A stretch of DNA of 64,000 nucleotides from Brevundimonas naejangsanensis. Its GTDB lineage: Bacteria; Pseudomonadota; Alphaproteobacteria; Caulobacterales; Caulobacteraceae. The stretch is taken from the NCBI RefSeq assembly GCF_003627995.1, contig NZ_CP032707.1, positions 1,788,501 to 1,852,500 of the forward strand. The letters are read 5' to 3'. A model generated the notes under the pieces. It was given only the letters and a program-made list of their open reading frames with translations. It did no database searches and was not told the DNA's origin. Positions 1 to 7,729 of the stretch are shown piece by piece (the stretch's first letter is position 1; the number at the start of each line of letters is the position of its first letter). The position numbers and the translations under genes are program-made.

Positions 1-113
1 CCGAAGGCGGGTGGGGGCGGCGAGGTTGATCATACGCCGAGCCCAGGATCGTCTGGCCCTCCCCACCCGGTCGCTGCGCGACCACCCTCCCCGGGACGGG
101 GAGGGAGAAGCGC
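1..113. repeat. Palindromic intergenic repeat, family B, cut by the window edge
   Basis: The right-hand part of a family B element: a GGTGGGG stretch, then the arm with CCCTCCCCACCCGGTCGC and the terminal palindrome CTCCCC-GGGACGGGGAG. The same unit recurs seven more times, whole or in half, in this window. It lies about 105 bases upstream of the first short ORF of the GTA cluster. Confidence 0.8.
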
Positions 114-218
114 GTCGGCTATCGCAGCGGGCGCGCCCAATCCCTGAAAATTCCCGGTCTTGAGACGATCTCGCGGCGGTTTGCGCGCCTGAGGACGCTG
201 CTCGGCTATGGTTCAGGC

Positions 219-395
219 ATGGCGGGACAAGGGGATGAGGCGGCGGACTGGCTGGACCAGGTGTTCGAGCAGTTGCGGGGGCTGACCGACCAGGCGATCG
301 CCGTGGTCGCGGCCGCCGCGCCGCCGACTGACGTAGCCGAGGCCGAGAAGCGGGCGCGCGCCAGAAGAGGATGGAATGAGCGAAGACGATCGTGA
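219..395 (+). CDS. Hypothetical 58-residue protein at the head of the GTA cluster
   Basis: An ATG-started frame encoding a short helical, acidic then arginine-rich protein. It contains a DWLDQVFEQL stretch near residues 11-20 and an AEAEKRARAR stretch near residue 45, then ends abruptly in a basic tail. Small ORFs of this flavour precede the terminase in other Caulobacterales GTA clusters as far as I recall, and they usually run longer. The basic tail suggests that the frame was shortened by a deletion near 355-365. Function is unknown, and it may not be expressed. Confidence 0.35.
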   Translation: MAGQGDEAADWLDQVFEQLRGLTDQAIAVVAAAAPPTDVAEAEKRARARRGWNERRRS

Positions 396-579
396 ACTCA
401 GCGACGACGAAGAACGGGCCGTGCGAGCCGAGCTCGAGTCTCGTATCGATCATCTTGTCGGGATTGCCGAACGCAAGGGATTCAGCCCTGCAGCTTCTGG
501 CGGAGACGCCGCGCGAGGAGCTGCTGCGGCTGCAAAGAGCGACGCCGAGACTGACGCAGGACCAGGTCTGGCCGTCTGA
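376..579 (+). CDS. Hypothetical acidic 67-residue protein overlapping the terminase start
   Basis: An ATG with an AGAGGA ribosome-binding site just upstream opens a frame whose first 37 residues look like a real charged helical protein (MSEDDRELSDDEERAV and onward). The remainder is low-complexity Ala/Gly, read out of frame through the terminase N terminus. I infer that the true gene was short and that its end has been fused into the terminase by a small deletion near 475-485. It shares about 190 bases with the terminase frame, far more than the few-base overlaps usual here. Confidence 0.35.
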   Translation: MSEDDRELSDDEERAVRAELESRIDHLVGIAERKGFSPAASGGDAARGAAAAAKSDAETDAGPGLAV

Positions 580-1723
580 CGCCGACTGGCGCACCTGGGT
601 GCTGCTGGGCGGGCGCGGGTCGGGCAAGACCTTCGCCGGCGGGTTCTGGATGAACCGGCTGGCCGAGACGAAGGACTGGACCTTCGCCCTGGTCGGGCCG
701 GCCCTGCACGACGTGCGCGAGGTCATGGTCGAGGGGCCGTCGGGGCTGAAGGCCCAGGCGCCGGGCCGCAACCGGCCGCGCTGGGAGGCGGGGCGCAGGC
801 GGCTGATCTGGCCGAGCGGCGCGGCGGCCTATGCGTTCTCGGCGGAGGACCCGGACAGCCTGCGCGGGCCGCAGTTTCACGCCGCCTGGGCGGACGAATT
901 CTGCGCCTGGCGCAACATCGAGACGACGCTGTCGAACCTGAGGTTCGGGCTGCGGCTAGGGGTCGATCCCAAGCTGGCGATCACCACGACGCCGCGGCCC
1001 ATTCCGGCGTTGCGGCGGCTGCTGGCCGAGCCGGGGGTGGTCAAGGCGCGGCTGGCCACGCAGGCCAATGCGGCCAATCTGGCGCCGGGGTTCCTGGGGC
1101 ATCTGCGAGCGCTCTACGCCGGGACGCGGCTGGAGGCGCAGGAGATGGAGGGGCTGGTCATCGAGGCCGACGGCGCCCTGTTCCGCGCCGAGGACCTGGC
1201 GCGGGCGCGGGGCAGCCAGCCGGCGAAGTTTGAGCGAGTGGTGGTGGCGGTCGATCCGCCCGCCAGCGCCCACGGCGACGCCTGCGGGATCGTGGTCGCG
1301 GGGCGCTGGGACAAGACGGGCTATGTGCTGGCCGACCGCTCGGCGCGCGGCCTGTCGCCCGCCGGGTGGGCGCGGCGCGTGGCCGAGACCGCGCGAGAGT
1401 TCGACGCCGATCTGGTGCTGGCCGAGGCCAATCAGGGCGGGGAGATGGTGCGCACCCTGCTGGGCCAGGCGGACTGTCCGGCGCAGGTGCGGCTGGTGCA
1501 CGCCAGCCGGAGCAAGAAGGCGCGGGCCGAGCCGGTGGCGGCCCTTTATGAACAGGGGCGGGTGGTCCACTGCGACGCCTTCCCGGCGCTGGAGGAAGAG
1601 ATGATGGCGCTGGGGAGCGAGACGTCGGGGGGGCGGAGCCCCGACCGGGCGGATGCGCTGGTGTGGGCGCTGACGCACCTGCTGCTGGCCGGGAAGACCC
1701 AGCCGAGGCTGCGGGCGTTGTGA
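392..1723 (+). CDS. GTA terminase large subunit (gp2-like)
   Basis: Packaging ATPase/nuclease that would load host DNA into GTA particles. Counted from a GTG at 392, the Walker A motif GGRGSGKT lies at residues 73-80, and the acidic Walker B-like stretch AAWADEF lies near residue 165. The C-terminal RNase H-like nuclease shows VVVAVDPP near residue 283 and a final RADALVWAL. The start is uncertain: residues 1-25 look like junk read through the neighbouring ORF, and a TTG at 464 gives a more natural N terminus before LQLLAETPREELLRL. From the Walker motif onward the protein is intact and of family length. The next gene is the portal, as in all RcGTA-like clusters. Confidence 0.9.
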   Translation: MNSATTKNGPCEPSSSLVSIILSGLPNARDSALQLLAETPREELLRLQRATPRLTQDQVWPSDADWRTWVLLGGRGSGKTFAGGFWMNRLAETKDWTFALVGPALHDVREVMVEGPSGLKAQAPGRNRPRWEAGRRRLIWPSGAAAYAFSAEDPDSLRGPQFHAAWADEFCAWRNIETTLSNLRFGLRLGVDPKLAITTTPRPIPALRRLLAEPGVVKARLATQANAANLAPGFLGHLRALYAGTRLEAQEMEGLVIEADGALFRAEDLARARGSQPAKFERVVVAVDPPASAHGDACGIVVAGRWDKTGYVLADRSARGLSPAGWARRVAETAREFDADLVLAEANQGGEMVRTLLGQADCPAQVRLVHASRSKKARAEPVAALYEQGRVVHCDAFPALEEEMMALGSETSGGRSPDRADALVWALTHLLLAGKTQPRLRAL

Positions 1724-1729
1724 TCTGAT

Positions 1730-1870
1730 CCTTCTCCCCTTGTGGGAGAAGGTGGCCCGCCAGGGCCGGATGAGGGGTTTTGCGACGTCGACCGTGGGGG
1801 AGGGCAAGCTTGGCGCTACCCCTCATCCGTCAGGCTTCGCCTGCCACCTTCTCCCACAAGGGGAGAAGGG
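1730..1870. repeat. Palindromic intergenic repeat, family A (terminase-portal)
   Basis: Full family A element. The outer arms are CCTTCTCCCCTTGTGGGAG at the left and its inverse at the right, with inner arms GGATGAGGGG and CCCCTCATCC around a variable centre. The right arm ends in GGGAGAAGGG seven bases before the portal ATG at 1878, so it doubles as that gene's Shine-Dalgarno sequence. Confidence 0.9.
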
Positions 1871-1877
1871 ATTTGAA

Positions 1878-3056
1878 ATGGAGAACCACATGGATTGGCG
1901 ACGACCGTTCGGTCGGCGGCGCGTTGCTGCGCCCGAGATCAAGGACAGCCGGGCGGGGCCGCTGATCGCCCTGACCGGGGCGGGCCGGGCGCGGTGGACG
2001 CCGCGCGACTATGCGCACCTGGCCGAGGAGGGGTTCGCCAGGAACGCCGTGGCCTATCGCTGCGTGCGGATGATCGCCGAGGCGGCGGCCTCGACCCCGC
2101 TGATGGTGATGGTCGGGGGCGTGCGAACAGCGGAGCATCCGCTGGCGCGGCTGCTGGCCAAGCCCAATCCGGAGCAGTCGGGCGGGGAGCTGATGGAGGC
2201 GATCTACGGCGCGCTGCAGACGGCGGGCAACGCCTATGTCGAGGCGTCGGGGGACGCGGACGGCGACGGGGCGCCGGATGAATTATGGGCGTTGCGGCCG
2301 GACCGGGTGAAGGTGGTTCCGGGGCGGGCGGGCTGGCCCGAGGCCTATGAGTATGCGGTCGGCGGGCAGGCGGTGCGGATCGCCCGGCACGGCGACGGCT
2401 GGTCGCCGGTCATGCACCTGAAACTGTTTCACCCGACGGACGATCATTACGGCTTTTCGCCGCTCGAGGCCGCGGCCTTCGCCATCGACGTGCACAACGC
2501 CTCGGGGGCCTGGAACAAGGCGCTGCTGGACAATGCGGCGCGGCCGAGCGGGGCTCTGGTCTATGGGGCGAAGGACGGCGAGCGGCTGACGGCGGATCAG
2601 TTCGAGGCGCTGAAGGCGGAGCTGGGCGAGGCCCATGCGGGGGCGCGCAACGCCGGGCGGCCGCTGCTGCTGGAGGGCGGGCTGGACTGGAAGCCGATGA
2701 GCCTGACGCCGCACGACATGGATTTCATCGCCGGCAAGCACGCGGCGGCGCGCGAGATCGCCCTGGCCTTCGGGGTGCCGCCGCAGCTGCTGGGGATTCC
2801 GGGCGACGCGACCTACGCCAACTATCGCGAGGCCAACGCCGCCTTCTGGCGCGCGACGGTGATCCCGCTGGTGAGGAAGGCGGCGGGGGCGATGACGGGC
2901 TGGCTGGGCGGGCGGTTCAGCGACTGCCGCATCGAGCCGGACCTGGACGCGGTTCCGGCCCTGCAGGTCGAGCGCGACGCCCTGTGGGCGCGGCTGAACG
3001 CGGCGGGTTTCCTGACGGACGAGGAGCGTCGGCGCATGGCGGGGGTGGGGGAATAG
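1878..3056 (+). CDS. GTA portal protein (gp3-like, HK97 family)
   Basis: Dodecameric portal forming the DNA channel at one capsid vertex. The protein is 392 residues from the ATG at 1878, which follows the purine-rich end of a family A repeat at ideal spacing; a second in-frame ATG lies at 1890. Family features seen: NAVAYRCVRMIAEAAAS near residue 55, LMEAIYGALQTAGNAYVE in the wing, DHYGFSPLEAAAFAID in the stem region, and GVPPQLLGIPGD near residue 300. No frameshift is visible. It lies between terminase and protease as in other GTA clusters. The upstream reading frame running back through the repeat to 1740 is translated repeat and is not part of the protein. Confidence 0.9.
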   Translation: MENHMDWRRPFGRRRVAAPEIKDSRAGPLIALTGAGRARWTPRDYAHLAEEGFARNAVAYRCVRMIAEAAASTPLMVMVGGVRTAEHPLARLLAKPNPEQSGGELMEAIYGALQTAGNAYVEASGDADGDGAPDELWALRPDRVKVVPGRAGWPEAYEYAVGGQAVRIARHGDGWSPVMHLKLFHPTDDHYGFSPLEAAAFAIDVHNASGAWNKALLDNAARPSGALVYGAKDGERLTADQFEALKAELGEAHAGARNAGRPLLLEGGLDWKPMSLTPHDMDFIAGKHAAAREIALAFGVPPQLLGIPGDATYANYREANAAFWRATVIPLVRKAAGAMTGWLGGRFSDCRIEPDLDAVPALQVERDALWARLNAAGFLTDEERRRMAGVGE

Positions 3057-3063
3057 GGCGCGA

Positions 3064-3216
3064 CCCTCTCCCTCCCCTTCATGGGGAGGGTGGTCGCGAT
3101 AGTGACCGGGTGGGGCGGGCGCGGTGATGCAGGGCGCGCCCGAATAACCTTGCCGCCCCCACCCGGCCTCGCCCTTTGGGCTCAGCCACCCTCCCCGGGA
3201 CGGGGAGGGAGAAAGG
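3064..3216. repeat. Palindromic intergenic repeat, family B (portal-gp3.5)
   Basis: Full family B element: left arm CTCCCTCCCCTTCATGGGGA, a GTGGTCGCGAT-type variable segment, then a CCCCCACCCGGCCTCG segment and the right terminal palindrome. It fills the portal to gp3.5 gap, and its GGGGAGGGAGAAAGG end supplies the ribosome-binding site of the next ORF. Confidence 0.9.
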
Positions 3217-3224
3217 TGGTGATG

Positions 3225-3449
3225 ATGACTGAGTTGCGAAAAATTCCCGTCGCCCTGGTCGCGGCGCTGCTGGTGCAGACCCTCGGCGGGCTGGTCTGGG
3301 CCGGCGGGGCGGCGGCGCGGATCGCGACGCTGGAGCAGAGGGTCGGCGAGCAGAGGCTGGTCGCCGAGCGGCTGGCGCGGCTGGAGGCCCAGGGCGAGGC
3401 CACGCGCGCGGCGGTCGAGCGGATCGAGCGACGACTGGAGGAGAAGTGA
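3225..3449 (+). CDS. Small membrane-anchored coiled-coil protein of the GTA cluster
   Basis: A 74-residue protein with one hydrophobic segment (about residues 7-27, VALVAALLVQTLGGLVWAGG) followed by a heptad-rich helix with repeated Leu/Glu/Arg to the end. A small gene sits at this position, between portal and prohead protease, in several alphaproteobacterial GTA clusters; its role is unknown. In-frame starts cluster at 3216, 3219, 3222 and 3225; I chose the last by analogy to an M-T-E-L start. The stop overlaps the start of the protease gene (TGATG). Confidence 0.65.
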   Translation: MTELRKIPVALVAALLVQTLGGLVWAGGAAARIATLEQRVGEQRLVAERLARLEAQGEATRAAVERIERRLEEK

Positions 3450-4021
3450 TGGGGCATGACACGTCCTTCTCCCCTTGTGGGAGAAGGTGGCCCGTAGGGC
3501 CGGATGAGGGGTTGCGCGACCCCTCGCCCGACCGCGCGAGGACGACGGCTGCGCCGCCGTGCGCGGTCTCCCTCTCCCGCAAGGGGAGAGGGGAGGTTGT
3601 CATCCACGGCTACGCCTCCCTGTGGGGCGTGGCGGACCTGAACGGGGACGTCGTCGCGCGCGGGGCCTTCGCCGAGAGTCTGGCGCGGACCGGCGCGGGC
3701 GGGGTGCGGATGCTGCACCAGCACGAGAGCCGCGCCGTGGTCGGGGTCTGGGACGAGATGGTCGAGGACGAGCGCGGCCTGTGGGTTGAGGGGCGGATTG
3801 AAGACTGGTCCGCCGAGGCCCGCTACGCCGCCGCCCTGACGCGAGCGGGGGCGCTGGACGGGCTGTCGATCGGCTTTCGCGCGGCGAAGGCGCGACGTGA
3901 GAGGCGGTTAAGGGTGCTGAGCGCGGTGGAGTTGTGGGAGGTCTCGCTGGTGACCTTTCCCATGCTGCCGGGGGCGCGGTTCCGGTCGGTCGCGAGCGGA
4001 CGCGCGGCCGCCGAACCCTAG
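3449..4021 (+). CDS. GTA prohead protease (gp4-like) with a repeat read into its N terminus
   Basis: HK97-family U35 prohead protease that trims capsid subunits. The conserved core starts at residue 52 with IHGYASLWGVADLNGDVV and continues through GVRMLHQHE (catalytic His region), ALDGLSIGF (Ser region) and VELWEVSLVTFPMLPGA. The ATG at 3449 has a good GAGGAG site and overlaps the previous stop. After only about five codons a complete family A repeat follows and is translated in frame, adding about 44 Pro/Arg-rich residues before the core. No alternative ATG or GTG lies between the repeat and the core, so either this longer protein is made or the gene is poorly translated. It precedes the capsid gene by function but is separated from it here by 2 kb of opposite-strand DNA. 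Confidence 0.85.
   Translation: MGHDTSFSPCGRRWPVGPDEGLRDPSPDRARTTAAPPCAVSLSRKGRGEVVIHGYASLWGVADLNGDVVARGAFAESLARTGAGGVRMLHQHESRAVVGVWDEMVEDERGLWVEGRIEDWSAEARYAAALTRAGALDGLSIGFRAAKARRERRLRVLSAVELWEVSLVTFPMLPGARFRSVASGRAAAEP
3465..3596. repeat. Family A repeat inside the protease coding sequence
   Basis: Both outer arms (CCTTCTCCCCTTGTGGGAG, and CCCTCTCCCGCAAGGGGAG at the right) are present within the protease ORF. The length between flanks keeps the frame, and no stop codon occurs in the frame used. Confidence 0.9.
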
Positions 4022-4046
4022 CGGGGGCGAGGGAAACGACCGCGGG

Positions 4047-4685
4047 TCAGTCGGCCATGGTTCTCAGGACCGCTTCCCACTGGGCGATGCCGGGGGCGAT
4101 GGTGTCCAGGGGGAGGCGTTCATTGAGGCCGTGCGAGACGTCGTCCTCGGGTTTCATGAAGATGGTGCTGACGCCGTAGGAAGGAACGCCCTGGGCGCGG
4201 AAATGCATGCTGTCGGTAGCCCCCGCCGCCATGGACGGCGTGACGGTCAGCCCCGGATAGCGGGCGTGGACCGCCGCCGTGACGGCGCTGACGACGTCGT
4301 CGCGCAGAGGCGAGGCCGGCGCCGCGACGACGCCGGTGTCGAGCAGGTCCACCGTTACGGACGGATCGGCGATGATGGTCTGGATCTGGTCGCCGATGGA
4401 GGCCCTGGAGGCCCCGGAAGGATGCGGCAGTTGACGATGGCCTCGGCCCGCTGCGGCAGGGCGTTGGGGGCGTGGCCGCCCTTGGGCGGGCACGGCCAGG
4501 AGCCCCATGGCCGTGAGCGCCGAGCGGGATTTCGATGCCGTCACCGGAGGCCTCACAGTGAGGTTCGGACGGACTATGGAACGGTGGTCGTTGTTTGTCA
4601 CTTCGGGGGCAGGTTGCCCTTCGGCGACTTCCCCATGCTGGCCAAGGCGCGGTTCAGGGGCGGTTGAGCCAGCGATTGTGCGCAA
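4047..4685 (-). pseudogene. Remnant of an M20-family metallopeptidase
   Basis: Only the C-terminal third of an M20 dipeptidase/acetylornithine deacetylase-type protein is recognisable. It runs from about 4500 down to the stop, including SIGDQIQTIIADPSVTV, the GATDSMHFRAQGVPSYG metal/substrate segment and HGLNERLPLDT. Upstream, the words GHAPNALPQRAEAIVNCRI are readable in another frame (about 4430-4490), showing at least one frameshift; the catalytic N-terminal half is absent. The gene is opposite to the GTA genes and sits between protease and capsid. I read it as debris of an inserted segment. Confidence 0.75.
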
Positions 4686-5130
4686 AGAAGCAGACGACCT
4701 GGATAGCGCTCAACCCTAGCAGGGTGTCCCACGCCGAGGTCAAGTTGAAGCCCAGATCGGCGAAGATAGGGGTGAAGAGATTGAAATCCATAAGAACCTG
4801 CCAGCCTGCAGCGAGGAAAGCTGCGCCGCCGAGCAAGCTCCAGACGCTTGAAGAGCGTTCATCTCTGTTCTGAACAGGACGGGCGCCGGCCTTGATCTGC
4901 TCTTGAAGGAGGCTGGCCCTGTCTCGGGACCAGAGCCAAAGGCCGACGACGAGGAGGCCCGCGACGATGGTGATTCCTACGAGCATTTGTTTAGCGATAG
5001 CGGCGATCACGTCGCTGGCATGAGCGGACGCGGCGAGAAGCAGCAGCCATCCGGGAAGAAGCGCAGCTGAGAGAAGCTGACCCGTCCAGTGATGGAGGAG
5101 GGCGCCACGAATTCGCGCTCCAAGGGGCAT
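4654..5130 (-). CDS. Hypothetical membrane protein with about four TM segments
   Basis: A 158-residue protein from the ATG at 5130. Hydrophobic segments lie at about 16-36, 40-66, 95-116 and 131-150, with a charged loop at about 68-92 (WSRDRASLLQEQIKAG) between the second and third. I do not recognise the family. Its G+C content is visibly lower than that of the GTA genes on each side, which fits recent acquisition. Its 3' end overlaps the upstream debris of the M20 remnant, and it follows the secreted protein below by only 6 bases, so the two may be co-transcribed. Confidence 0.5.
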   Translation of the reverse strand: MPLGARIRGALLHHWTGQLLSAALLPGWLLLLAASAHASDVIAAIAKQMLVGITIVAGLLVVGLWLWSRDRASLLQEQIKAGARPVQNRDERSSSVWSLLGGAAFLAAGWQVLMDFNLFTPIFADLGFNLTSAWDTLLGLSAIQVVCFFAHNRWLNRP

Positions 5131-5136
5131 GACGAT

Positions 5137-5946
5137 CTAGCGCTCCTTCGACGCATCGATCTCGCGGATCGCGGCGCCTTCGACGGACCAGATCTTGTCA
5201 CCGGCTCCGACGTAGATCGGCAGGCGGTTGAGCAGGGACAGGAAGACGTGAACCTCGAGCGGCTGGGAGGCGACAAGCACAGTGGTGAAGAGGGCGGCGG
5301 GCTGGCCGGACTGGCCGGCCTTGCGGCGGTCCATGTTCAGGCAGCCGCTGGATAGCTGTTCGCGTTTCTCGACGGTGCGGCCGTCGGCGGTGAGGTGGAA
5401 GCGATAGTGGCCGCCCATCGGCACGACGTCGACGTCGTTGGTGGCGGCCAGAAGCCAGACCAGCCAGCCGTCGCCGTCGGGATCATCCAGCACCACAGGG
5501 TTGAAACTGGCGGTGCAGCGCAGGGCGCCGATGTTGGCGAGGGCGGTGGCGCGGGCCAGGTAACGCGCGATCTGATCGTCCGGCAGGACGACGTCCTTGG
5601 ACTTGACCGCCGGGCCGGGGCGGCCGGTCTTGTCGACGAGGATGTCGTAACCGGGCCGGGGCGCGGCCGGGTCGCCGCGCACGAAGCGGACGAGCTGGGC
5701 GTCGCCCTGCTCGACCACGATCCAGCCGATCAGGCCGTGGTCCGTCGCGCCGCCCAGGTGGGCCAGCAGCACGTCCGTGGCGCGCCAGGCGGCGCGGTCC
5801 TGGAAGAAGATGGAGGCGCCGATCGCGCCGGTCTGCTGAAGAGGCCAGGCCTCGACCTGGGGCGTCGGCGTGTCGGGGGCGGCCTGAACAGCGGAGGCGA
5901 GACCCAGCGACAGGGCGGCGAACAAGGAGACCAACGGCAGCCGCAT
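5137..5946 (-). CDS. Hypothetical secreted protein
   Basis: A 269-residue protein from the ATG at 5946, starting with a clear signal peptide (MRLPLVSLFAALSLGLASA, predicted cut after VQA at about residue 22). The mature part has no motif I can assign; a single Cys pair (about residues 145 and 212, the latter in SSGCLNM) could form a disulfide. The frame extends upstream to 6222 with no good start; that part is antisense to the capsid gene. The gene diverges from the capsid gene with 112 bases between starts, so this short gap must hold promoters for both unless the capsid is read from elsewhere. Confidence 0.6.
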   Translation of the reverse strand: MRLPLVSLFAALSLGLASAVQAAPDTPTPQVEAWPLQQTGAIGASIFFQDRAAWRATDVLLAHLGGATDHGLIGWIVVEQGDAQLVRFVRGDPAAPRPGYDILVDKTGRPGPAVKSKDVVLPDDQIARYLARATALANIGALRCTASFNPVVLDDPDGDGWLVWLLAATNDVDVVPMGGHYRFHLTADGRTVEKREQLSSGCLNMDRRKAGQSGQPAALFTTVLVASQPLEVHVFLSLLNRLPIYVGAGDKIWSVEGAAIREIDASKER

Positions 5947-6058
5947 GGCGATCCTCTGCGGGAGGGGCGTCCCGCGCGGCGGCAGGGACAGGGCGCGATC
6001 CGGACCAGGTCGCGCGCCGAGCGTAGCCGCAAACCGCGGTTCTTCAATCGGAGAGACC

Positions 6059-7301
6059 ATGAAAGAGACCAAGACCGTCTCGGGCAACCCCGAGGCGCGC
6101 GCCGCCATGCATGAGATGATGGCCGCGTTCGAGGCGTTCAAAGGGGCCAATGACGCCCGGCTGGACGAGATCGAGAAGAAGGCGTCGGCCGATGCGCTGC
6201 TGGAGGAGAAGGTGGCGCGCATCGATCAGGCGGTGGCCAGCGCCCAGGCGCGGCTGGATCGCGTGTTGAGCGAGGGGCGCAGGCCGGGCCTGGATGGGGC
6301 GAGCCCCTCCACCGCTTCGCGGTCCCCCTCCCCATTCCATGGGGAGGAAAAGAGCGCGTGGGACGGCTATATGAAGTCGGGTCAGGCCCATGGTCTGGAG
6401 CTGAAGGCGGGGTTGTCGTCGGCGTCGAACTCGGCCGGCTATGTCGTGCCGCCGGAGACGGAGCGGGCCATCGAGCGGCGCCTGATGGCGGGCTCGCCGA
6501 TGCGCGAGATCGCCACGGTGCGCACGGTGGGTTCGGGCGTGTTCCGCAAGCCGGTGTCGACGGCGGGGGTGACGGCGGGCTGGGTGGCCGAGACGGCGGC
6601 GCGGCCCGAGACGGACCCGGCGACCCTGGCGTTGCTGGAGTTCTCCTCGGCCGATCTCTACGCCTGTCCGGCGGCGACGCAGAGCCTGCTGGACGACGCC
6701 CTGATCGACCTGGACGAATGGCTGGCGGCCGAGGTCGAGGACGCCTTCGCTGCGCAGGAGACGGCGGCCTTCGTCAGCGGTGACGGGGTCAACAAGCCCA
6801 AGGGCTTCCTGGCCTACGCCACGGCGAGCGAGGGAACGCAGACCTGGGGCCAGATCGGCACGGTGGCGTCGGGGCGGGGGCGGCTTCGCCTCGACCAACT
6901 CGGCGGACAAGCTGATCGACCTGATCTATGCGCCGAAGGCCCAGTATCGCCCGAATGGGCGCTTCGTGATGAACCGCCGCACGGTCTCGGCCGTGAGGAA
7001 GTTCAAGGATGCGGACGGCAACTACATCTGGTCGCCGGCGACGCGGCCGGGTGAGACGGCGTCGCTGCTGGGCTATCCGGTCACCGAGATCGAGACCATG
7101 CCGGATGTGGCGGCCAACAGTCTGTCGATCGCGTTCGGGGACTTTGCGCGCGGCTATCTGATCGTGGATCGCGCGGGGGTGCGGGTGCTGCGCGACCCCT
7201 ATTCGGCCAAGCCCTATGTGCTGTTCTACACGACCAAGCGCGTGGGCGGCGGGGTGCAGAACTTCGACGCGATCAAGCTGATGAAGTTCGCGGCGAGCTG
7301 A
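6059..7301 (+). pseudogene. GTA major capsid protein (gp5-like), one-base frameshift
   Basis: HK97-fold capsid. It reads intact from the ATG at 6059: an N-terminal helical pre-domain (about residues 15-80, rich in Glu/Lys/Ala), then the shell domain from SAGYVVPPETERAIERRL. At 6871-6880 one extra G in a GGGGCGGGGG stretch moves the reading frame. Downstream, the rest of the fold (DKLIDLIYAPKAQY, RFVMNRRTVSAVRKFKDADG, YSAKPYVLFYTTKRVGGG) is fully preserved in the next frame to 7301. Half of a family C repeat lies in frame at 6302-6351, between pre-domain and shell, where the protease would normally cut. Whether the indel is real decides whether this GTA can make heads. Confidence 0.9.
6302..6351. 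repeat. Half family C repeat inside the capsid gene
   Basis: The segment GCCCCTCCACCGCTTCGCGG plus the terminal palindrome CCCCATTCCATGGGG matches the right half of family C elements at 12030-12080, 36025-36068 and 59220-59270. It is translated in frame as SPSTASRSPSPFHGEE. Confidence 0.9.
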
Positions 7302-7310
7302 TGGGCGCGG

Positions 7311-7439
7311 CCCCTCTCCCCTTGCGGGAGAGGGGGGGACCCGCCGCGTGAGCGGTGGGAGGATGAGGGGTTTCGCGGGCGGCAAGACCCCTCATCCGTC
7401 CGCCTTCGGCGGCCACCTTCTCCCGCAAGGGGAGAAGGA
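7311..7439. repeat. Family A repeat between capsid and gp6
   Basis: Complete element with CCTCTCCCCTTGCGGGAGAG at the left and its inverse ending in GCAAGGGGAGAAGG at the right. It starts nine bases after the capsid stop codon. The gp6 start uses a separate GGAG at 7453-7456. Confidence 0.9.
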
Positions 7440-7462
7440 ACAGAACAGACATGGAGATTTGA

Positions 7463-7729
7463 ATGACCGCACCCGTGAGCCTCACGGAGGCGAAGCTGTT
7501 CCTGCGCGTCGAGCATGAGGCGGAGGACGGGCTGATCCAGACCCTGATCGACGCGGCCCGGGCGCGGGTGGAGGGGGAGGTGGGGTTGAGCCTGACCTCG
7601 ACCTCGCCGGCGCCGCTGCGGCTGGCGGTGATGATGCTGGCGTTGCGCGCCTATGAGCGCGGCGAGGGCGAGATGTCGGCGGCGCCGGTCGAGGGGTGGA
7701 TCGCGCCCTATCGCGTGGTGCGGCTGTGA
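7463..7729 (+). CDS. GTA head-tail connector (gp6-like), short
   Basis: An 88-residue protein starting PVSLTEAKLFLRVEHEAED and ending VEGWIAPYRVVRL, both hallmarks of the gp6 head-tail adaptor. RcGTA gp6 and related phiE125 gp8-type adaptors are roughly 190 residues; here the two conserved ends are joined near GEVGLSLTSTSPAPLRLAVM with no room for the central beta-rich part. This is either an in-frame deletion or the short Phage_connect-type variant used by this lineage; I cannot tell which from one sequence. It has a GGAG site six bases before the ATG, and its stop overlaps the gp7 start (GTGA). Confidence 0.75.
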   Translation: MTAPVSLTEAKLFLRVEHEAEDGLIQTLIDAARARVEGEVGLSLTSTSPAPLRLAVMMLALRAYERGEGEMSAAPVEGWIAPYRVVRL

